NCBI RefSeq assembly: GCF_017877355.1
Contig: NZ_JAGIPR010000015.1
Location: 62,001 to 126,000 of the forward strand
DNA: 64,000 nt
Source of the DNA: Chryseobacterium jejuense
Lineage (GTDB): Bacteria; Bacteroidota; Bacteroidia; Flavobacteriales; Weeksellaceae
Direction: 5' to 3'
The first letter of the stretch is position 1. The number at the start of each line of letters is the position of its first letter. A program made the position numbers and the translations under genes. The notes under the pieces are model-generated. The model was not told where the DNA came from. It saw only the letters and a list, made by a program, of their open reading frames with translations, and ran no database searches. Below are positions 53,019-61,200 of this stretch, piece after piece.

Positions 53019-53924
53019 ATGAGAAATAATACTTTTATAGTCTCCTTAGCTATTTTAATGGTAGGCTATCTTCCTTTGTCCTGTAAAAACAGAGAACTTA
53101 ATTATTTTAATTATTATTATAAGGTCTATACCATTGACAGTACTCATAGAGTGAATAAAGATACCTTAGCCACCATTAAACAATACAAAAAATTATTTAG
53201 GCAATATCCTCCGGTTCAAAATGAGAGAATTAGAGAATTCGAAGCCTATATTAAAATGGCAGATAAATACCATAAAAGCTTTGGAGGTATAAAAAGTCTG
53301 AATAAATTGATTGCACAGACTGGACCTTATTGGCGTCCTGGATCCGATTTTTTTAAACTATATAAAAAACACGGAATAGATAGTATACAAGTGGAACAAA
53401 AGTACCAACAGTGGAAAAGAGGTCTTAATCGGGTTTTATTAGATTCATTCAGCATTGCTTTTAAAAGAGATCAGTACAACAGGCACATCAAAGAGACTGT
53501 TGAAATGAATGATAAAAAAAATGCTGAACTTTTACTATGGACACTTAAAAATTATGGATATCCATCAAAACAGAAAATAGGACTCACCGGAAACCATGGT
53601 GTCTTTATGCCAATGATAGACATACTTAATCATATGGCTTATACACAATATTATGAATTCCTAAAAACAGAATTACTGAAATATGTAAAATCCGGAGAAT
53701 GCACTCCTAGGGATTATATTGATATGGTAGATAAATATCAGTATATGAATAATGGAATAACGATGTACGGTATATTTATACGTTATGATGAGTCAAACCT
53801 AAATGCGGCAGATTCCGCAAGAATTGATAAAAACCGTGCAGCCATAGGATTTCCAAGGATGAAAACCTCTATGAAGATTGCCAAAGATTATTTTGATAAA
53901 CTTAAGAAGCAACAAAAACATTAA
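53019..53924 (+). CDS. DUF6624-like lipoprotein, copy 1
   Basis: A 301-residue protein with a lipoprotein signal (VGYLPLSCKNRELNY, Cys near residue 23). The C-terminal half (about residues 130-300) has the pattern DSFSIAFKRDQYNRHIKETVEMND...LKNYGYPSKQKIG, HMAYTQYYEFLKTELLKYVKSGECTPRDYIDMVDKYQYMNNGITMYG and RIDKNRAAIGFPRM. This resembles DUF6624 ('D-x-x-R/N, GYP, GxxA, H-ad, DR, Q-x-Y-G-T, R-x-x-x-G'). Function unknown; attached to a membrane facing the periplasm or outside. It could protect the producer or handle the peptide, which is inference. A paralogue is 199 bases downstream. Confidence 0.75.
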   Translation: MRNNTFIVSLAILMVGYLPLSCKNRELNYFNYYYKVYTIDSTHRVNKDTLATIKQYKKLFRQYPPVQNERIREFEAYIKMADKYHKSFGGIKSLNKLIAQTGPYWRPGSDFFKLYKKHGIDSIQVEQKYQQWKRGLNRVLLDSFSIAFKRDQYNRHIKETVEMNDKKNAELLLWTLKNYGYPSKQKIGLTGNHGVFMPMIDILNHMAYTQYYEFLKTELLKYVKSGECTPRDYIDMVDKYQYMNNGITMYGIFIRYDESNLNAADSARIDKNRAAIGFPRMKTSMKIAKDYFDKLKKQQKH

Positions 53925-54123
53925 TTTTTTAGTTATCATAAAGTTTATCACATACCCGAAGTTAAAGTTGCTAAAATTAAAATAGTTATTATCTGTAAGC
54001 CAAATAAATAGTTTTTCATAGATAAAAACGCTGAATGATAAAAATGTAGATCAGAATTCAAAAATTGATTTTATCACAGATTTTAGATTTATATTTATTG
54101 ACCTTAACCAACACAAAAACTTT

Positions 54124-55029
54124 ATGAAAAATTATAAGTACTGGCATTACCTATTTACTCTATTAATAATCAGCTTAGCTGTCTTTTCTTGTAAAAACAG
54201 AGAACTTAATTACATCGATTATTATAATAAAGTTTATACCATAGATAGTATTCACAGGATTCATAAAGATACCTTGGTGACTATAAAACAATACAAGAAA
54301 TTATTCAGGAAATATCCCCCTGTCCAGCATGAGAGAATTACTGAATTTGAAACCTATCTTAAAATGGCTGATAAATACCATCGCAACTTCGGTGGAGTTA
54401 AAAGTCTGGATAAATTGATAACACAAACTGGTCCCTACTGGAGACCTGAACATGATTTTTTCCAATTATATAAAAGACATGGAATAGACAGTATACAGGT
54501 AGAAAAAAAATTCGAGCAGTGGAAAAGAGGTCTTAACCAGGTTTTAGTAGATTCATTCAGTATCGCTTTTAAAAGAGATCAATACAACAGACATATTAAG
54601 GAAACCGTTGAAATGAATGATAACAAAAATGCCAAGCTTTTAATATGGACCTTAAAAAATTATGGGTATCCATCAATGAAAAAAATGGGACTTTGGGGAG
54701 ATAACAGAACGTTAATGTCTATGGGAACTATGCTTAACCATATGGCTTATACAAAATACTATGAATACTTCAAAAAGGAATTACTACCCTATGTAAAATC
54801 CGGAGAATGTACCCCAAGAGATTATATCGAAATGGTAGATAAATATCAATATGTAAATAATGGAGTAACGATGTATGGAATATTCATGCGTTACAGTGAA
54901 GCTAACCTTAGTGCGGCCGATTCTGCAAGAATTGATAAAAACCGTGCAGCTATAGGATTTCCAAGGATGAAAACCTCTATGAAAATTGCAAAGGATTTTT
55001 TTGATAAACTTAAGAAGCAACAAAAATGA
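54124..55029 (+). CDS. DUF6624-like lipoprotein, copy 2
   Basis: A 301-residue paralogue of the previous gene, exactly the same length, with a lipoprotein signal (AVFSCKNRELNYIDY). The C-terminal 170 residues are very similar; the signal peptide and loops differ (WGDNRTLMSMGTMLNH in place of TGNHGVFMPMIDILNH). Its stop overlaps the start of the ATP-grasp gene (ATGA), so it is translationally coupled to the maturases and belongs to the peptide locus rather than lying beside it by chance. Confidence 0.78.
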   Translation: MKNYKYWHYLFTLLIISLAVFSCKNRELNYIDYYNKVYTIDSIHRIHKDTLVTIKQYKKLFRKYPPVQHERITEFETYLKMADKYHRNFGGVKSLDKLITQTGPYWRPEHDFFQLYKRHGIDSIQVEKKFEQWKRGLNQVLVDSFSIAFKRDQYNRHIKETVEMNDNKNAKLLIWTLKNYGYPSMKKMGLWGDNRTLMSMGTMLNHMAYTKYYEYFKKELLPYVKSGECTPRDYIEMVDKYQYVNNGVTMYGIFMRYSEANLSAADSARIDKNRAAIGFPRMKTSMKIAKDFFDKLKKQQK

Positions 55030-55928
55030 TTCTTATTATTTCTGAAAATAAAGAAAATACAACCAATGAAGTGATCAAATATCTTCTGGCAATGAATAAA
55101 GAGTTCATTCGTGTACATGAAGATGAAGTTTTTGAAATTAAAACAGAGCACAAGAGATTACTTTTGGTAAGTTATAGAAATAGGTTCTACATTGATGAAA
55201 TAAACAGTGTATGGTACAGAAACGGAGGTTTAAATTTCAGAAGACTACGCTATGAAAATGAATCTATCAACCTCAATATGAATGAATATCAGCACTGGCT
55301 GGAAGATTATGTGAGAAAAACATTAGAGTCTAAAAGGCATATCAATAAAGAAAGCAATAGTGATGTAAATAAACTTCTGGTATTGGAACAGGCAAAAAAA
55401 GCAGGTTTAAATGTCCCGGATTATTTTCTGGCAGATAATACGGATGAAGTAGAATTCAATAAAACCATCATCAAAACCATTGGCGGAAATCCCAGAGCAG
55501 AAAATATTACCCAGGACTCTACCGGAATGATGTATACATCAATAGTGAAAGAACCTCAAAAAGGAAATTTCTTTATCACATTCTTTCAGAGAAAAATTGA
55601 AAAAGATTTTGAAATCAGGAGCTTTTACCTAAACGGGAAAATTTGGTCAACCGCAATCTTTTCACAAAATGATGAGCAGACAAAAGTTGATTTCAGAAAG
55701 TATAATCATAAAAAGCCCAACAGGAATGTCCCCTATCAGCTTCCCAAAAGTATTGAAGAGAAAATTCATTTGTTGATGCTGTCCTTGGATCTCAATTGCG
55801 GTTCATTAGACCTCATCAAGAACAAGGATACATTCTATTTTTTAGAAGTGAATGCTATAGGTCAGTTTCTGGGCCACTCGGTAATCTGTAACTATTCATT
55901 GGAAAAAGAAATCGCTAATTATTTATGA
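55026..55928 (+). CDS. ATP-grasp peptide maturase (grasp-with-SPASM type)
   Basis: A 300-residue ATP-grasp ligase of the graspetide kind. It shows ILIISENKENTTNEVIKYL at the N-terminus, INSVWYRNGGLNF (residues 59-71, the W-x-R block of this group), a central lysine region (TIIKTIGGNPRAEN), FFQRKIEKDFEIRSFYLNGKIW (residues 186-207, with EIR) and the metal/ATP site FLEVNAIGQFLGH (residues 272-284, Glu274 and Asn276). Such enzymes join Asp/Glu side chains to Thr/Ser or Lys side chains in a precursor peptide. Four-base ATGA overlap with the genes on both sides. Confidence 0.88.
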   Translation: MILIISENKENTTNEVIKYLLAMNKEFIRVHEDEVFEIKTEHKRLLLVSYRNRFYIDEINSVWYRNGGLNFRRLRYENESINLNMNEYQHWLEDYVRKTLESKRHINKESNSDVNKLLVLEQAKKAGLNVPDYFLADNTDEVEFNKTIIKTIGGNPRAENITQDSTGMMYTSIVKEPQKGNFFITFFQRKIEKDFEIRSFYLNGKIWSTAIFSQNDEQTKVDFRKYNHKKPNRNVPYQLPKSIEEKIHLLMLSLDLNCGSLDLIKNKDTFYFLEVNAIGQFLGHSVICNYSLEKEIANYL

Positions 55929-56107
55929 AAAAGAACTTTACACCCAAAGAAAAACATCTGCTTCCTCTTATTTATGACTACATGGAAATTGTGAAAAACA
56001 AAGAAAGAGGGAAGTCTATTGTAAACACAACCATAGCAAGTAAAAAATATCAGACCGATTTTTACGAACAATCTAAACCTTACAAATTCCTGGTAAGATT
56101 CTTATGA
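55925..56107 (+). CDS. 60-residue protein coupled between ATP-grasp and SPASM genes
   Basis: A 60-residue basic protein (MKKNFTPKEKHLLPLIYDYM, EIVKNKERGKSIVNTTIASK, KYQTDFYEQSKPYKFLVRFL). The start overlaps the ATP-grasp stop and its stop overlaps the SPASM start, both as ATGA, which is strong evidence that it is translated. There is no Gly-Gly leader, signal peptide or Cys. It could be a small subunit, a leader-binding protein, a modified peptide, or a stabilising partner of the maturases. I do not recognise a family. Confidence 0.75.
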   Translation: MKKNFTPKEKHLLPLIYDYMEIVKNKERGKSIVNTTIASKKYQTDFYEQSKPYKFLVRFL

Positions 56108-57183
56108 GATATTTTAATATATTCAGCACAATTTTCATCACGAAAGGAGCCCATAGGATCTTAGTTTCAGATCTTCAGAGAAATACATCCGAGCTCTATC
56201 CACTAGAATTTTATGATCTGATTGAGGAATTAAAAAAGAAATCCATTGAAGAAATCCTGGAAACCTATGATAGAGAATCTCAGGACATTGTTCAGGAATA
56301 TTTAGAAATCCTGTTGGAAAACGAATATGGGTTTATTACAGAGAATGACTGGGACCGGAATTTTCCGCCCTTATCTTACGAATATTTCGAGCCTAACCTC
56401 ATTAATGATCTCGTTATCGAAATGGCAGATATAAGCCTTTTAAAGAGGCTTAAAAACTCTGTAGAGAATCTTGAGATCAGACATTTGGTAATTTATAGTT
56501 CAAAACCGTTAACATTAGAGGAACTTATCAGTATAGATTATACCTTCACCTCATCTTTGCTATCAGGTATAGAAATCATTTCTCCTTTTCACAGCGAAAT
56601 AGATCTGGAATTCATACAGGAACTGAATCATGGGACAGAAAGGATTTATAGTCTTATTTTCTTTCAGTGTCTTCATAAGCCTTTCAAAATAAAGGATGAT
56701 TTCAAGTTCAATCTGAAGTTCGTAACAGAGCCTATAAAAATATCATCCTGCGGGAAGGTAGATATGAAGTATTTCAATACCAATCTCCCCAAAGTGCTGG
56801 AAGCTCTCAATCACAATTCCTGTCTGCATAAGAAGATCAGTATAGATATTGAAGGGAATATTAAAAATTGTCCTTTAATGCAGGAAAGTTTTGGGAAGAT
56901 TCAAAATATAAGTCTTGAGGAAGCTTTAGCCCAGCCTGGATTCAAAAGGTACTGGAATATTACTAAAGATAGCATAGAAGACTGCAAAGACTGCGAATTC
57001 CGCTACATCTGTACAGATTGTAGGGCGTATACGGAACGATCTCATTATAGCTCGGAAAACCTGGATATATCAAAGCCTTTAAAGTGTGGTTACAATCCTT
57101 ACACCAATGAATGGAAAGAATGGAGTAAAAATCCGCTGAAACAGAAAGCCATTCATCATTATGAGTTACAGAAACTAAAATAG
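56104..57183 (+). CDS. SPASM-domain peptide maturase lacking a radical-SAM motif
   Basis: A 359-residue protein. The C-terminal half has the full SPASM cysteine arrangement: Cys240, then Gly251-x4-Cys256, Cys294-x2-Cys297-x5-Cys303-x2-Cys306 and Cys328, which in the family hold auxiliary 4Fe-4S clusters. The N-terminal half should hold the radical SAM core, but there is no CxxxCxxC; residues 1-188 contain no Cys at all. Gene order (ATP-grasp, SPASM) is that of the 'grasp-with-spasm' RiPP systems of Bacteroidetes. It may be a non-radical scaffold or recognition factor for the ATP-grasp enzyme. A terminator follows at 57175. Confidence 0.88.
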   Translation: MRYFNIFSTIFITKGAHRILVSDLQRNTSELYPLEFYDLIEELKKKSIEEILETYDRESQDIVQEYLEILLENEYGFITENDWDRNFPPLSYEYFEPNLINDLVIEMADISLLKRLKNSVENLEIRHLVIYSSKPLTLEELISIDYTFTSSLLSGIEIISPFHSEIDLEFIQELNHGTERIYSLIFFQCLHKPFKIKDDFKFNLKFVTEPIKISSCGKVDMKYFNTNLPKVLEALNHNSCLHKKISIDIEGNIKNCPLMQESFGKIQNISLEEALAQPGFKRYWNITKDSIEDCKDCEFRYICTDCRAYTERSHYSSENLDISKPLKCGYNPYTNEWKEWSKNPLKQKAIHHYELQKLK

Positions 57184-57214
57184 CTTTTAAACGATGTCTA
57201 AAAGCTATTTTTAT
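57175..57214. terminator. Bidirectional terminator after the RiPP operon
   Basis: AAATAGCTTTTA pairs with TAAAAGCTATTT around an 8-base loop, followed by TTTATAC on the right and A-rich sequence on the left. Confidence 0.8.
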
Positions 57215-57240
57215 ACAGATATAAGAGATTGAATAACCTC

Positions 57241-57618
57241 CTATTTAAAAAATTTCCACTTCGGAATAATGGCCAGCATTCCAAAACCTGTAAACAGGAA
57301 AAGATTGGTAACATCTGTATACAGGAAGGTAGACAGATAGTAGTTGTGCATAAAGAAATGCAGTACCAATAAAGCCGGGAACATAATGATTCCTATTTTT
57401 TTATAAAAGAACATCAGCACCAGACCAATCATCATCATTGCATCGATTGAAAAGATGACATAAAAATACCATCTCGGGATTTCAAGATATTCATGCTGAA
57501 GATATTCATCAACATCTATTCCCAGCCCCATTACGGTAAACAACATTAAGGCAGCAAATGCCAGTACAAATCCCCATCCTTTCTTCGGATCCTCATCAAA
57601 ATAGCTGTATTCTTCCAT
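57241..57618 (-). CDS. Hypothetical four-TM membrane protein
   Basis: A 125-residue inner-membrane protein: acidic N-terminus (EEYSYFDEDPKKGWG), then hydrophobic helices (FVLAFAALMLFTVMGLGI, WYFYVIFSIDAMMMIGLVLMFFY, IGIIMFPALLVLHFFMHN, VTNLFLFTGFGMLAIIP). Lys/Trp-rich end WKFFK. Not recognised; monocistronic. Confidence 0.78.
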   Translation of the reverse strand: MEEYSYFDEDPKKGWGFVLAFAALMLFTVMGLGIDVDEYLQHEYLEIPRWYFYVIFSIDAMMMIGLVLMFFYKKIGIIMFPALLVLHFFMHNYYLSTFLYTDVTNLFLFTGFGMLAIIPKWKFFK

Positions 57619-57627
57619 AGGTACAAA

Positions 57628-57666
57628 AATAAAGAACTTATGAGAAATTTCATAAGTTCTTTTATA
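57628..57666 (-). terminator. Terminator of the Lrp-type regulator gene
   Basis: AAAAGAACTTATGA pairs with TCATAAGTTCTTT on the minus strand and is followed by ATTTTTG. Confidence 0.8.
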
Positions 57667-57687
57667 GTAATTCGTTTAAAATTTGAA

Positions 57688-58158
57688 TTAAATAGAGATT
57701 GCGTTAATCAGTCTATTTTTATCGCTTAGGAATTCTTCCATAGAGATCATACTTTCAGTTCTCATTACGTCCTGAATGTCGTCAATCTGATAGATAATTC
57801 TTTTAGCATCATCCGTATTCTTAGCTCTTACTTTACAGAAAATATTATATTTCCCGGAAATAACGCTAGCTTCAATTACGTTAGGAATAACTGACAATTC
57901 TTTTAATACTTCCTGAGTACGGTTTGATTTTGTCAAAAGAATTCCAATGAAAGCTGTAAAATGATAGTCCAGCTTACCATAATCGATGCTTAGAGATGAT
58001 CCCAAAATAATACCTGCATCTTCCATCTTTTTCACTCTTACGTGAATTGTCCCAGCAGAAACATCCATCTGCTTAGCAATTTCTGTAAAAGGCATTCTTG
58101 TGTTTTCTACTAAGAAATCAAGAATCTTCTTGTCTATTTCGTCCAGTTGATAGTTCAT
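57688..58158 (-). CDS. Lrp/AsnC family transcriptional regulator
   Basis: A 156-residue regulator. The N-terminal HTH (LDEIDKKILDFLVENTRMPFTEIAKQMDVSAGTIHVRVKKMEDAGII) is followed by a RAM ligand-binding domain (FTAFIGILLTKSNRTQEVLKELSVIPNVIEASVISGKYNIFCKVRAKNTDDAKRIIYQIDDIQDVMRTESMISM). The family senses amino acids and forms octamers. TAAATTTG on the minus strand (58203-58210) is a probable -7 box. The target genes are unknown. Confidence 0.93.
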   Translation of the reverse strand: MNYQLDEIDKKILDFLVENTRMPFTEIAKQMDVSAGTIHVRVKKMEDAGIILGSSLSIDYGKLDYHFTAFIGILLTKSNRTQEVLKELSVIPNVIEASVISGKYNIFCKVRAKNTDDAKRIIYQIDDIQDVMRTESMISMEEFLSDKNRLINAISI

Positions 58159-58292
58159 ATTAGTTAAATTACAATTTCTTTAAAAAATCTATGTATTTTT
58201 TGCAAATTTACGAAAAATAATTTAACTAAAAAATATATATCAAATATTAACAATAATTAACACGGATGATAAAAATCATTAAAATATTCCGA

Positions 58293-61200
58293 TTATTTAG
58301 CATTCGATTTTGTAGAATCTGTTTTTATTTCCGTTTTCTCAGGGGATACTTTTTTGTCTTTTTTCTTCTTTTTAAACAAAGAATTAAAGCTTTTACTCCA
58401 CATCACCCCTACTCCATAGGCTTGATTAGCAGTTCCGTTTGTACTGATCATACCAATGTTCGTAGGCTTAGAGTATCCTCTTACCACCAAAGTACCGTCA
58501 TTTTTCTTAGACAAATCATACTCTATAGACCCTTCTCCTGAAAGATAATTGTTCTGTGCTCCGGTAGCACTTGCATCTGTTTTGGACAGCGGAATTCCCA
58601 ATCCTGTCTTGATATTCACCCTAGGTGAAAGGGCTACGCTTACCCCTGCATTGGCCCTGTCTCCAATATTGGAGTTTTGGTCACCTTTTACATAATTCAG
58701 GTCAATCTGGAATTCATTACTCATTGTATTAAGAACCGATCCAAGCTGTTTCAGAAGCATATTATATCCTTGTGATTCTGCAACATTACCCATATTCACA
58801 TCTACTCCTCCGGTATTGGAAACATTGAAGGTACTCAATAGAAGAACAGAACCGAACTGAAGCACTTTTTCTCCTTCCTGGCTCATTTTGGCGGCTAAAG
58901 TTTCTCTCACCTGGCTGGAAACATCCATTGCCGTTACATTTAATTCTACCTTAGGATCTATGAGAGATTCTGTAATATTAGCCTGCAACAAAATACTTAT
59001 AGGCTGTAGTTTTCCCATACTCAGGTATTCCCCTGCATTGGAAACCATTCTTACATAATTGGCTGTAATATCCAGTGCCGGTTTCATCGCATCACCATCC
59101 CATCTGATGCTGCTGTTTTTTTGGATCTGGAAGGTTTTGTTAAGAATCGCTTTGGATACGAATGTTCCGTTATCAACCTTATAGGTACCATTCATGGCAA
59201 TATTTCCCTGTCGGTTCATCTGGAACCTCAGCGGATCTGCTGTTCCTTTTACAGTAATACTTCCTACATCATCCCCAATCAATACATTTACCGTGGTCCC
59301 TTTATCTACTGCCAAGTTGAAATCGATATTCATATTGGCTCCTGTCTTTTTCTTTTCTTCCAGTGTTACCAAGCCGTCTTTTCCTTCTTTCAGGAATCTC
59401 AGCATCTTGAACTCTTCAACATTTGAAGTGGAACTCGAGTTAAAAGTAAACGTACTTCCGTTAAGGGCTCTCATATTAGGAGTAGTTATACTTAGACCGG
59501 ATACAGGACCGGATACGTATAAATCACCCTGACCGTAAACTCTTCCCCAAAATAGGTCAGAATCCTTCTGTGTAGAATTTAGCACCAAAAGATTATCTGC
59601 CCTCATGATCAGATCAATCCCCATAGAGGAAAGTGTTTCAAACCTTATCGCCCCGGAAATATTTCCTTTGGAATTGGTTCTTCCATCATGTACTTCAATA
59701 TTGTTAAGAATGGCAAGCCCCTTGGTTAATTGGATCACGTTATCATCAAATGAATAGTCTACCCCTGTAAACAGAAGTTTTAATCCAAAATCCTTCAAAG
59801 CGATATCACCACTATAATCAAGGTTATTAAGCTTTCCGTTAATCTTAAGATCTCCCGTTGCCTTACCTCTGAGATTTCCAAAAATAGTTTGAACAAACTG
59901 CTGGGTAAATGCCAGATCAAAATCACGCATTTCCGCCGTCAGATCAATATCCGGAGATGCTGTATTATTATTAACAGTACCGGTAAGGTTTAAACTGTTA
60001 TTTCCTAAAACTCCTGCTGAATGAACCTTTATATCAATATCATAAACGTTCAGTGAGAAACCGTTGGTTGCTGAAATGGAAATATCTCCCATGTCATTTC
60101 CATTCATTTTAATATCATCCACCGTAAGATCTACCAAAGGCTGTAAAGTGCTTTTATCCATCTTAATCTTTACACTTCCGTTAGCCAAACCTTTTATATC
60201 CATACTATTACCACCAGACTGCATTTCCAGTAGTTTTTCTATCGCGAAATCACTGATATCAGCATCTACATAGAAGTCCTTTGCAGATTTGAACTGTGCT
60301 TCTTTTATAAATAATGCACTCTTATCAGAATAAACCCTTAGGTTCCTGATATCAAAATCTCCGGTATTCCTCCTATACGTAATAGAATGATTCAGTTCCG
60401 GACTGGTATCAATGGCCCAGGAAACTTCATTGAATTTAACTTCAGTAGGTTCAAATCTGAAAACATAATCACCGGCTGCATCTGTAGACTGATCTACATT
60501 GATAGCGTATTCCTTAAGTTTTTCATTGATCTCATCATCCGGACTTCCATGTTTGAATACAGTGGCAAGATGAAGGGTATTTCCGTTTTCGTTATTCCCT
60601 TTAAGTTCGAAATCTTTAATGATATTTTTGTTGTATTCTAATCTATTGATTCTTGCATACAGCTGCTGGGCAAGATTTGCAGTGTTAATCCTGACTTTAA
60701 CGCTATCTACCATAGCGCTGTCTTTGCTGAGATTTTTTCTGTTGTTGATCTGATAATCCGGATTGGAGGCTACCAACGCTTTATCAGCATCAGTAAGTTC
60801 CTCTTCTTTGGTCATAATATATTTCAGGGCAGTAGCATCAAGGTTCAGGATCAGGTTATTTGAATCCCCGTCATATTCACCTTCCACCATCGCTCCGTTA
60901 GGTAATTTAAGATCCGGCAAGAAATAGTTGACTAATCCTTGCTGAACATCAAATTTCATAGCAAAATTCTGTCCTCTGTATAATTTTCTTGGTGGTGGCC
61001 CCACAAGAATTCTTCCTACTCCATTTTCTACCATTCCTACGAGATCTCCCAAGTTATATTTTCCGGATATTTTCCCGTTTGCTGCTCCCGGTGCATCCAC
61101 ATCAATAACACGTCCACCTGCTTCAATAAAGGTTTTTAATTTTGCTGAAGGAATATTGTATTTCTGTGTAGCTGTGGCAAAGTAAAGATTATTGGCACTA

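Noticed and set aside
58266..58541. 91-codon plus-strand frame at the 3' end of tamB
   Set aside because: Antisense shadow of the Lys-rich TamB tail; no recognisable features.
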